NCBI RefSeq assembly: GCF_008831285.2
Contig: NC_045139.1
Coordinates: forward strand, 10,628,704 to 10,692,703
Reading direction: 5' to 3'
Length of the DNA: 64,000 bases
Origin: Nymphaea colorata
Taxonomy: Eukaryota > Streptophyta > Magnoliopsida > Nymphaeales > Nymphaeaceae
The translations under genes and the position numbers were made by a program. The notes under the pieces were generated by a model that did no database searches, was not told the origin of the DNA, and saw nothing but the letters and a program-made list of their open reading frames with translations. Below are positions 36,866 through 47,466 of the stretch, one piece after another. Position 1 is the stretch's first letter; the number at the start of each line of letters is the position of its first letter.

Positions 36866-39800
36866 TTAAGCAGGTGCTGGCACCCGGGGTGCAACAGCTT
36901 TCGTCGATGAATTCATACCCAAACTGCCACTGCGATTCATTCGCCCGCCTACATTCCCAGCATGCTCGACCCTCTGATATCCTCCCTCCCCGCCACGGTT
37001 GGATGAACCTCCACGACCACCCCTTCCTGCAAACTCTGCCCGGCTGTTGAAATCTCCTCTGCCATAGCCCCTCCCACCACCATAGTTGCCACGCCCTCCC
37101 CTTGGCCCATCGTTGCGATACCCACCCCTCCCACTTAGGAAGCGGCCCCTGGCAACTGCACCATGACCACAAAATGTTGTCACTTATTATGGACCAAAAG
37201 AACATGATTAAAATGAATAATTAGCAAAGTATGACATCTAGATCAACACCACTCAGGCTGGCCAGACATGATGTGTCAACCACTCCTACATACACTCATG
37301 ACGCCCAGGTGCTCTGCCATAATTAGGCTCATAACTGCATGCATGCATATTAGATAGCAATGAAATTATGAAAGACAACAACTTGCCTCGTGAACCAGAT
37401 GGCCTCTTCTCTTCAACATACGCCTGACGACCACCAATAGTTATAGGTGAAGCCTGCAACATCATGGAAGTTAATTCTGACATCGAACTAGAAGACGGAA
37501 GACACATTTTGGCCTTTAAAAAAATAGAAAATGAAGGCAACAACAAAACAATGAAAAATAAACATGAGCCATAACGTGTAACCATATCTCACACGCATTT
37601 TCCACAAATTCCATGTTCACCACGTGTATGTGTGTTCTTTTTTGTTTGTTCATATATAAATCCACATATAAGAACACCAAGTCCAGATGAATGAAAAGCT
37701 AGACTGCCCACGTCACTTCAAGGTCACAAAGCAGAGTTCACAAAACAGGATGTGGCTCAAGTCACAAGGTCTTAAAATTCCCGAATATTTACTCATGGCA
37801 ACGGAAAGAATTAACAAATGGGAAGATAGGACAAGATGGTAAAACTAACTTTTAAAATAAAGTATGTAAAAGAGACAAACAGACAAAGTAAGCCGTCCGC
37901 TTAATGGCATACAATTGACGCAATCCAAATAATCTATCGTCGCAAACAAATTTACCGCTACAAATTTGGAACATGTCGCACCACTTTCATCATTTGAAAA
38001 GCTTAGGTACTCATATAATGTGAAAATTAATTTGAGGAACCGTTGAATAGCATTTCGTAGGACCAAAGAGAGCCATTCCATATTATAAATTTTTCAAATG
38101 CAAATCTCGGAAAGGAAAAATGCCACTAAATCGTGTCACTGTGCAATACCAGAAAAGAATTATTTTCAATGCAGCCATATAAAATGGTTTTAACGACACA
38201 ATTATAATGAATCTCAAAATTCACCTCAATTGCGCTTTGCACAGAACTTGATGCCTCAAACTCTACAAAACCAAAACAGAATCCTTGTTGCTGCCGAAAG
38301 AAATACGTAAATTATGTGTTAGAAAGTTAAATTGATTGGAGAAGAATACAAGTCTAAAAGAAGCCCTTTGATAGGTTCACACCTTGTTACTCCTCACTTG
38401 AACACCACCACTCTTAATGGGACCGAACCTCTTAAATTCCTCCTCAAGTTGGAAAGGAGTAGCATTTAAAGGAAGACCCTTTATATAGATTGAATGCCCA
38501 TCAGCAGCTGTGAAAACATGAAAGATTCAGTACGATGTATAAAATCGAGCATCAATTCAGTCGAAAAATCTTCAGGACATGTTATCAGAAACAAGACCTT
38601 CAGCCTCTTGTGAGGTGATGCTTTCAGCAGCATTCGAACTGCGTGCAGACACCTCAGCTACAGGAGCTGGTGCTGGTGGAGGAGCTACCACTCTTTCTGG
38701 AGTTGGGGCAGCTGGCCTAACAGGAGAAGGTCCAGAAACTGGGGAAGGAGATGCATTCTCCTTCATCAGCTTCAGCTACAACACCCGATAGCGACAATGA
38801 GTACATTAATGTGGTGGCAGAGACAAATGAAAGTCAGGTATAAAAGCCAAAAGCTTACAATCGAGGCATAAGACTTCTTCGGAGCCTCTTCTAGAGTTGA
38901 AGAAGTTGAGTCAGCAGCAGCTGCTGGTTCACTTTGAATCTCATCAACCACCTCTTCCACTACAACTTCCTCTTCCAGACCAGAGCGTTCCCCCTCAGAA
39001 TGTTCATATGCTTCCTCGACATCAAGATCTTCCTCACATAGTTGAGCAGCTTCCTCAGTCACATGATTCTCCAGAATAGGAGCTGGCTCTGCGAACAAGT
39101 CATATGTCAGATACCAAATAAAACACAAGTATGGCAAAATAGTGAGGATGCCGCACCTTCCGCAGGTGGTGGAGCTGCTCCGTGAGCAGCTTCGGTTCCA
39201 GCGTTCACCACATCAACAATTCCTTCCATCCGTCCTACCTCTTCCACGTATCTGAAAATATCGTTCAATACGTAATACCCTCCTTTGTCTTGAGGAGCCA
39301 GAAAGAAAGATTGAGTAAAACTCCTCTTGGCATTGTCTTTTGAGATCAGGTGTCCAGTCACAAGCACAAGGACCCCGCCGTTAAGGGAGTCTTGAGCATC
39401 CACCGTCTTTATCTCTGACCTGAACTCGCCATAATCCATTGAAAGTATCTTCTCATTAATCGCCTGTGATCAATTTAATATACCAAAGTCAGGAACATCG
39501 AATCCACGTCAAGGAAATTAAAATGCTTATTAATAAAAACTAGAAAAAGATTGACGGGAACGTTAAAAATCGCCAGAGAGTTGAAGCACCATTGTCCTTC
39601 TCAGTTGAGGAATATTTAGAACGGCAAAATAAAATTCGCAAGCGCAACAATTTATTACATGAAATTGAAAAATAAACCCGAATATCAATTTCACGCATCG
39701 TCTTACAAGACAAATGAGGAAATAAAAGATGTATAAAACGCAGATCTAACCATTCAAAACAAAACCAACAACTTAAATCAGCCAACAATTGTAACAACCA

Positions 39801-40115
39801 TGTACCTGCATCGTGGTGATCGAACTCATCGCTTCTTGCGCATCAGGACGACCAAGCTTGCTCGAATCCTGGTAAAACCGGTACACCGATTCCGGCGATT
39901 GGTGAAGAATGTGGTAGTACTGGTGCACAAAGGCATTCCCCACCTGAACATCAGCACGGCCATCAGACACGATGGCGTAAGCAGCAGAAGCAACAAAAAT
40001 TCAACAATCTCAATCCCAAACTATAAAAAATAAAAATGAAATGAACAAGAAACAAAAAACTGCGCACCACTTGAGCGGTAGGGCAAGATCCCGCAGCAGC
40101 TTGCTGAGAAGCCAT
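36866..40115 (-). CDS. G3BP-like stress-granule protein: NTF2 + RRM + RGG (482 aa, 9 exons)
   Basis: Exons in transcript order: 40115-40068, 39943-39806, 39463-39157, 39088-38859, 38775-38598, 38507-38383, 38290-38225, 37453-37387, 37155-36866. All phases join and total 483 codons. The NTF2-like domain spans about 13-134 (VVGNAFVHQYYHILHQSPES, AQDSLNGGVLVLVTG). An acidic stretch lies at about 168-225 (EEDLDVEEAYEHSEGE), then a Pro/Ala linker. The RRM is at about 305-375, with RNP2 SIYIKGLPLN and RNP1 QGFCFGFVEF. The RGG/GYGRGD tail runs from 388 to the end. Plant G3BPs are cytosolic RNA-binding scaffolds of stress granules; the Arabidopsis member AtG3BP1 affects stomatal immunity. The last intron uses a GC donor (GAG|GCAAGT); an alternative in-frame route exists. 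Confidence 0.92.
37156..37386 (-). other. GC-AG intron with a possible cassette exon
   Basis: The donor CGAG|GCAAGT is the consensus of the GC-AG intron class. Joining to GTGCAG|TTGCCAGG gives SGSRVARGRFLSG, which fits the family. An alternative with GT donors, ending exon 8 at 37,383, using a 39-nt exon 37,334-37,296 and a later acceptor at 37,148, also stays in frame and gives SRGNYEPNYGRAPGRHEGRF, 12 residues longer. I prefer the GC form; both are predictions. Confidence 0.6.
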
Positions 40116-40366
40116 CCCAAACCCTAAAACATCACAGCAAAACCAAAATATCAAACAAAGAAGTCTTAATGCCCATAGTACAACAAACCCCTAAAAATCT
40201 GAGCTCCGAAAGCGCGAAAAGAAAGAAAAACACTGAAAATCGGCCCGATCCGGGAAGCGGACAAACCCTAACCAACTCTGCGCGTCAACAGCTCCAAAAG
40301 CCGATCCAGCGATCACAAGAACAACGACAAGGAATCCGCGAAACGAATGGCCGAGAGCAAAATGAT

Positions 40367-40409
<43 letters not shown>

Positions 40410-40610
40410 ATCGGATCGAGCGAATCCGATACGAATCGCGACGAGACGAGACGAGCGAAGATGGTGGGGAGGAGGAGAGACGAATTTCTCTTCCTTTTCC
40501 CCTCTCTTTCTTCTTTTCTCGGCTCTGCAACAGCGAGGGGTAGAGAGCTCAGAGGGATCGAGAGAGAGAGAGAGAGAGGAAACGAGGGTTTGCCTTTTAT
40601 GCTTCCTTTG
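40116..40610 (-). promoter_or_regulatory. Leader and core promoter of the G3BP-like gene
   Basis: On the minus strand, CATAAAAGG at 40,601-40,593 is a plausible TATA box. Downstream are two GA/CT tracts, at 40,560-40,580 and 40,371-40,406, which read as CT repeats in the mRNA sense, a common plant leader feature. The leader would be about 440 nt if unspliced. The region is GC-richer than its flanks. Confidence 0.5.
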
Positions 40611-41462
40611 ATGAACAACCAGGAGGGAAAACCCAGGGGGTTAAGGGAGAGAGAAAAAAGGAAATTAAAAACCAATATTCCTCGACTTCATTACCCTTAC
40701 CTTTCACGAAAATTGCATAAACGCCCCACATTTGACGGTTTAGGGTTTCGCCGGAACTCCGGCGGGGTCCACTTATTCCCCTTAATGACAAAAGAATGAT
40801 TACATTTGTGGAATTTCTATTCAACTCTACAACTTTTGAAAAATACCTAACAGTACTTTTTCTTTTCATAAGGGGTCGGCCCAAACCGCAATTTTGTTGG
40901 AACTTCAATCAACGATTATCATGAAGGTGGCATAATAGAAAAGCTAACGGCAATATTTGAGAATGATGAAAGGTCTTCAACTTGATACTTATCATTTTTT
41001 CTCCTCATGGTCAATACTTCTGGTGGTTCTTTTATGTAGTATTTGGATATTATCCAAAGAGTCCCTTAAACTTGTTTTACATTATTAATTTTTATTGTTT
41101 AATATATTCTAAAAAATAAGTTGAATGGAAGAAAATTAACATAATAATTCCCTCAAACTTGGATTTTGAAAAAAATAAAAAAGAATACTAATTGTATTTG
41201 TAAAACCCTTGAACCACTTTTAAAACTTGTAAAAATAAAAACAGGCCAACTTAAAAAGAAATAAGCTCCGACGCCGATGCCCGTTCAATATGATGAAGCT
41301 CGAGAAGGGAATTTCTGGACTTTAGATCCTCATAATGGAATGGATTCTAAAAGTTAGCCTTCACTGAGGCCTTCCCATTTTATGGGCGCCGCGGGAACGA
41401 AATTTCAGTTTTTTTACTATTTTAAGTTCGCCGATATTTTGGTCACATAACGTCGGTACAAA

Positions 41463-41584
41463 TTACGATAAATGTATTAAAAACAAAGGACAAATATGTA
41501 ATTCATAATCTTCCATATTTCTCTTACGATAAATGTATTAAAAACAAAGGACAAATATGTAATTCATAATCTTCCATATTTCTC
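41463..41584 (+). repeat. Perfect 61-bp tandem duplication
   Basis: TTACGATAAATG...CCATATTTCTC occurs at 41,463-41,523 and again at 41,524-41,584 without any mismatch that I can see. Identity in neutral DNA implies a recent event, or an assembly artefact. Confidence 0.9.
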
Positions 41585-42756
41585 TCACAGATTTCGTATT
41601 TCAAAACTAAAAAAAACGACGAAATGAAATTACTGTGCTATGTTTTACCATCTCCGGATCTTAAATCAAACTTTTTTTAATAAAAATAAAATAAAATAAG
41701 GAGCTGGATCTTCCGTCTGATGACCTAAGATCCTTAGACATTATTTGGATGAATCAACTGTCACCAAATCTAACATATCTATAGATCTGATAGCTATATG
41801 TTTCCTATATTATATTTTAAACACAACCAAGTTTAAACATTTATATAAGTCCAATACTAATTTTATTTTAATTAAAAAGTCAACAAATAGACCATGCAAT
41901 AAATGAAATTTGCAACCGTGCGATCAACTTTCAATACTAAGACGACGTTCGTACTTCTAACAAGCTCTTTTCTCCAATGCCGTCCCCACATTCGTACTCG
42001 AATATTTATCCTGTGAGCTTTGGTTCCGTGTTTGAGGGGATAAGTCGTCCAAAACAAACTCACCTTAGTCGTGCCACGAAGCTCTTTCTCTTCTCTTTCA
42101 TTTATAAAAACCAAGTTCTCAAATGGGTTTTTTAAAACTTGGTTTATTTGTTCAGGCGTCACTCTCAAAACTTGGTTTTTCATAAATAACATGAATGGAA
42201 TTAGATTTTTCACTTTTTTTTTAAACCAGATTTTGCAGAAATTTTGTTTTCCTTAAACTCAGGTTTAATTGCACTTAAATACTCCAAAGTCTTGTTTTGA
42301 AAGCAAAATCAGATTTTGCCTCAAAAATATAGTTTGGTGATGTCATACAAACACCTCCCTAATGTTTCTTAATGTTTCTTTGAGAGGAAATATCTAACCA
42401 AGGACTTTCAAAAATACATAGATTGGGGATGTATAGACATGCATTTCCACTACAACTTCCATATTTCTCTGAGCCGCAAAAGGTGAGGTGAACTCCATCG
42501 ACTTAAAAGCAGCCACTACCCATCCAAGCTCCGACACAACTTGAGATCATGAAGGGAAAGGAAAAGAAGCAAGATGAGTCTCGAGTCTCATCGAGACAAC
42601 AGATATTTAACCTTTTAACCTTCCACTCACCTAAAGGGACCTTTAGAAATAATTAGCATGAAATTTTGATGAATCCGTACACACGAAAAAAAAAAAGATG
42701 GAAGATGGCTCCTTTAAAATTTATAATAATATTTATTGGAAGCCTTTTTTTTTTTT

Positions 42757-42944
42757 ACTGGGTGGCAAGGTGGTTTATTTTAAAGGTTTAAATCCCGTAG
42801 TTATTGTCACGACCCAATACTCTCATTCTTTGAACCATAATAAGTATTGTAGTCCGTGAAACTGATGGGTATAAGAGGATAGGTAGTTGTATCTCTTATG
42901 GACATTGAAGATGAACCACTTACCCTGAATAAGAAAGAAAAAAA
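42757..42944 (+). mobile_element. SINE-like element, copy B (intact A and B boxes)
   Basis: A-box-like TGGCAAGGTGG lies at 42,763 and B-box-like GGTTTAAATCC at 42,785, close to the tRNA consensus RGTTCRAANCC. The body ends CTTACCCTGAATAAG followed by an A-rich stretch. It pairs with copy A at 15,627. The tRNA-like head and A-rich tail fit a Pol III-transcribed SINE. Confidence 0.55.
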
Positions 42945-42989
42945 TTTATTGGGTGCAAAAGATAGATTTAAAGGTGACATGAATTATAA

Positions 42990-44460
42990 CAAAACCCTTT
43001 CTCATGTTCTGGTTTATTAGGATTCATTTTTCATCATACTTTTTTAAGAGGCGCTAATAACAACAACAAAAATGTGAAATTGAACTTGCGTGCAGCATTT
43101 TAGTTCTTGAATTAGAATTTAGTTGGTATTGACATTTGTTACCCTTGGATTTCCGATCAGAGGTTGATCCCGAATCCGTGGATTTCTAATCCAAAAAAGA
43201 GTTAAAGTTGTGTTTGATTCCCCTGATCTGAGAGCCGTCTCTTTTTCCCGTCGATTGGTTGCTTCGAAGAAAGAGTTACCATCTCAATTGGCCCATCCGA
43301 CCTTCTGGGCACCTGCCACGTGGCACGTGCCTTGCTAGTAGAGCAAGGAAAGAATGTTTCTTGGGACTGATTTGAAATATAAAGAGATTTCAGGAACGCT
43401 GACTTATGTACATTAATTGTCTACTCTTTAACATGGTCCCGTTTGTTCGGGTTCATCTTTTGTCATAGTTTTTCATTTCGGACTCTTCAAGAAAAAGCGC
43501 CAATAACCAAATAAAAAAGTGAAATTGAGCTTGTGTGTTGCTTTTTTTTTTATTGAAATAGAATTTAATTGGTATTTGCATCTGTTACTTTTGCAATTTC
43601 CGATCCAAGCATGGCAGATCTTAACGGTAAAGCCAGAAATTTTTAGCTGTTGGACACTTACATGCACTACATATAATGCTAGTCATAAGAATGTGATGTT
43701 GGGATATTGTAATGCGATTTTTAACGGACTGCATGGGCAGTGGCCTCACTCCAGCAAACAAGTACTCCGCTACAGACAAATATGAGGGAATAACAAGTTC
43801 CTGTCTCGAATCCACGACTTAAAGATCAACCAAACGAGTTAGGTTGCGTTTGGTTGCCTCGGATATGAAAAGTTTTTGGAAAATAGGTTGCGTTTGGTTG
43901 CCTCGGATATGAGAAGTTTTTGTTTTTTCCATTTATTAGACACCTTGAGGAAAGAGTCACCCCACCTTCATGGGTGGCCTTTTGGGTGCCTGCCAAGTGG
44001 CATCTGCTTTGCTGCCAGTGCAAGGAAAGAATGTTTCAAAATTTCTAGACTGATCTGAAATATTTGGTGCATAAAATAGATTTCAGGGATGGTGACTACT
44101 ATGTAAATTATTTGTCTACTCTTTCTCATGGTCCTGTTTATTCATTTTTCATCATAGTTTTTTTTTTTCCTGGCACTCTTTAGGAAAAAGTGCCAATAAC
44201 CAAAAAAAACAAAAAAAAAAGAGAGAAATTGGGCTCATGTGTATAGTTGGTTTTGTTGGTGAATTAGAGTTTAGTTGGCATTGGCATTTGTTACCCTTGG
44301 ATTTGAGATCCAAGGTTGGATCTCATGACAGATCCGAGGGCATAACAAGTTCCTGTCTCAAATTCATGGATTAGAGATCCACCATAAAGTTGGGTTGCAT
44401 TTGTTTCCCTCGGATCTTCGACCTAATAGGTTTTAGGACCCTTGGATCTGAGATCCCCGA
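42990..44460 (+). repeat. Three-unit diverged tandem array
   Basis: Three units start at about 42,995, 43,425 and 44,115. Each carries, in order: CATGGTCC.GTTTATT, TTTTTCATCATAGTTTTT, an AA.AAGTGAAATTG word, GAATTAGA.TTTAGTTGG, and TTTGTTACCCTTGGATTT. Units 1 and 2 share a tail with GGGTGCCTGCCA.GTGGCA, GCAAGGAAAGAATGTTTC, CTGATCTGAAATAT and ATTTGTCTACTCTTT. Unit 3 is cut short. In unit 2 a 43-bp stretch with GGTTGCGTTTGGTTGCCTCG is itself duplicated (about 43,850 and 43,884). There is no coding frame. Confidence 0.75.
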
Positions 44461-47400
44461 AGTAAGATCTTAATGCCTCTTTGATGGCCTATTGAAGTTT
44501 GAGTGAATCTCTCTCTCGCCCATGCTATATAAGAAGGCAGCGGCATGCTGGTGAGTTTCATGAAGAGTTATGTTTTCCTTCAAACCTTCTTGGCCATCGC
44601 CGAGGGTGTCTCCTCTACCCAACCAATTATCCTCCTAAGGTACATGGTCTGCTTTCGGTGCATCAGGTTGTTGTCTTTACCGTTCTTCATCTTACACGTT
44701 AGTGACCCCGCTTTTGCAGTACAGAGGCTTGATGCCACAGACATTCAAAACAGAAATCAACTATTTGGATCTCATAAGTCACCTTAGGCATTATGGAAAC
44801 AGGGTGTTGCTAAACCTTAAAGTTCATCACATGTACGACCTTGTGAACTCAATGCATTACACAAATGTGAATTGGAATCAAATGCAGATTTGCGACGGAG
44901 TCCAAGAACCAAAAGATAAAGAAGTTACCATTCATGCACAATGGAGTCCCAGTACTGGGAGAGAACCGGGCCGGAGGGAACCTGGTTATATGTGCCATAC
45001 AGGTGCACAAAATTTGTGTATATAAGTTGGATGAGCAACGGCGCACGCAACACTCTCTTGTCACGGAAGCGGTCGTGACTTTCCACTAGACATAAAAAAA
45101 TGTCTAAACTTCGTGAATACGCACAGGTTTCTTTTTCACATAACTTTCCTAAGAGCAAAACATTCTCCCAACCAGCATTGATATTAATTAAGAACCTAAC
45201 TTAATACAGTTGATGTATTAGCACAATTGGGTAAATGCAAACTATTGAGCATGATTTTCTTATGTTGAGGGTATTTAGTTTTTTTTTTTTTTCCAAGTCA
45301 ATGATAACATATTATAATTCGATGGATGTCTACTTTTTATTAGTGGAGAAAAAACTTATGTAGATTTTCAACAATATCAACAAATTAGGTGTGGTTTTGA
45401 ATTTTTATTATCGCACCATTAGATGTGTTGCTAAAAATTTCTCTCTTTTTGGAGCTTGGAAAGAAAACAAGAAAAATTGCCATTGTTGCTGTGTGTGGTC
45501 AGTTTCTAATGATCTGATATGCATGGCCGTTGTAGAACCCAGATATGATTCGCGCAAGCAGTTTGAACCAGTGATGATCAATGCAAGCATTATACAGGTC
45601 GAATGTGGGTCTGCTAAAATTCAAAAGTGTCTGGATTGAGCACATCTAAAGAAAGTACATGTATTTTTCTTGTGGTAAGTTCAGTCAAGGTGTCTAACTT
45701 TCTGGTGTCTGTTTTCTCTAGGGGAGTGAGAGGACTATTGTGTCCCATGACTCAGAATGAAAGCCGAAGCCCTTCTTACCATAGTTGGCAAACTCATCGA
45801 TCCGACTCATGAGTTATCCAAGTCAGCGAGGATCGCCTCTTTATTAGGTCACATGAGTCAAGGCTTGCCAAGTCCGCTGGGATCGTCAACTAAGTACATG
45901 TTTTTTGCCGCGCATCGCTGAATACTGAAATTTGTTCTTTGTGAATTGTAAAATATCATAAACTTTAATAAATATGTACAAATATATTCATATTATATTT
46001 TTCAATTTAGTTTATATAAAAAAATCAAATGAGAAGTACCACTTACCTTCTTCATCTATTTGTAAAAAAAGTGCACTATAAAAATTTGTGGCGCTAACCT
46101 AGCCGAGTCAACATTCTGATGCAGTGACCTAGTCTTCAGCCGATCCGAATTCTAGTCATGAGTTTGCCAACTATGCCTCCCACCTTAAACAAGGATGTGT
46201 TGTTGTCTGGTGCGTTCAGTATATGTCAACTAGGACTGCGCTCCCACCCCATTGGCACAGTCAGTCCGATCATTCACAACTAAATAAATGTGAGAAAAAC
46301 AGATAAAAATTCAAAGTGCCATATAGCGCAAAGGGATTTAGCACCACCTGAGAGTTCCACCCTGAATGGACTGGATTTGAAACTTTCAAGTTGAAGGCAA
46401 ACAGAGAGTACAAAGTCCAGTTCACCTCTTGCATTAGTGGTGAAGAAAAATCTTGAGACTAGCACGATTCTTTGTTTCTCTCTCGCCCTACCAGCAGAGT
46501 TCGGAGTTTTTAGTATTACGGGGCAATTCAGTTCCGCGACTCGTGGATGTGACCATGAAATTCACCTGCTATTTTTTCATTTTGTTTTATTTCTCCTGAT
46601 TTTTAAAACAATTTCAAATGCATTCATCTTTTTCAAAAGGGAAACTCGACCATCTACTCCCCCTGGGTAGACACAGCAAGTTTTGACCAAGTCAAGTCAA
46701 ACCATATTTTGTGACATGAGTTAAGACCGCAGCTAAAGCACGCGTACGGTTGTCCCACATTGAATTCCAGTTACCGCTGCATGACAGTCATGGCGTTTAA
46801 ATTTTCCTTTTCCCTCCATATTCAGGTGACTCTCGTCGGTTCTGTTCCACGTTTTAATCTTTTTTACTTTCAGCAGAAAGTGTCTGTCAATGCATTGTGG
46901 CCTCTGAGCCGTGCATTGCCATGTCGCCCTAATCTGGCTTGGGAAACCGAGGATAGAAGCTTGCAACTCTTCGAAAGGCGGTCCAGAAGAAAACTTGGGC
47001 GTGAGTATTAAGAGAGATCTGAAAGTTGTACTGGCTTGAATGGTTCCAAGCTCTTCCCATGTTGACACACAGACCAATAGAACTTGAGGACTTCTCTGAT
47101 AAATGTTGTACCGACTAGGCATCGTTTGTGTGTCCTTCAAGCCGACCAGCTATATTCCTGTTGGGGCTAAGCTCATCATTCATTGGATCAAAATGAGTGT
47201 GATGGGTCTAAAAGATACGGACTGGATTAAATAAACATCACAAAGTACTATACTACAAAAAGAGCAAAACAAGTCACCACCAAGAAGTTGATCTTAAAAT
47301 AGCCATGTTAGGTTTCACGTTTCAACCTCATTTTCGTGCAACCAGATAAAACCACGTTAATTCAGCCAATCCAGGTGAACGAAGTTGGATTTTCACATTT

Positions 47401-47466
47401 CGAACCCACCACGCAAGTTTCAGGAAAGAGAACAGGAAGGGGGGGAGAACTCCATAGTCGGACGCA

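Larger units (their letters stand above)
40611..47466. other. Intergenic repeat-dense block
   Basis: It holds a perfect 61-bp tandem duplication (41,463-41,584), a SINE-like copy (42,757-42,944), a three-unit diverged tandem array (about 42,990-44,460), and AT-rich debris. An open frame of 107 codons at 44,702-45,025 looks mildly protein-like but I do not recognise it. From 46,700 the DNA approaches the 3' end of the 48-aa gene. No confident gene was seen. Confidence 0.55.

Noticed and set aside
37286-37585. 99-codon minus-strand frame as a separate gene
   Set aside because: It overlaps exon 8 of the G3BP-like gene in the same frame and continues into its introns; part of that gene's splicing question, not a new gene.
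42990-44460. CRISPR-like array from regularly recurring words
   Set aside because: Only three long diverged units without short identical repeats and unique spacers; the genome is a plant's.
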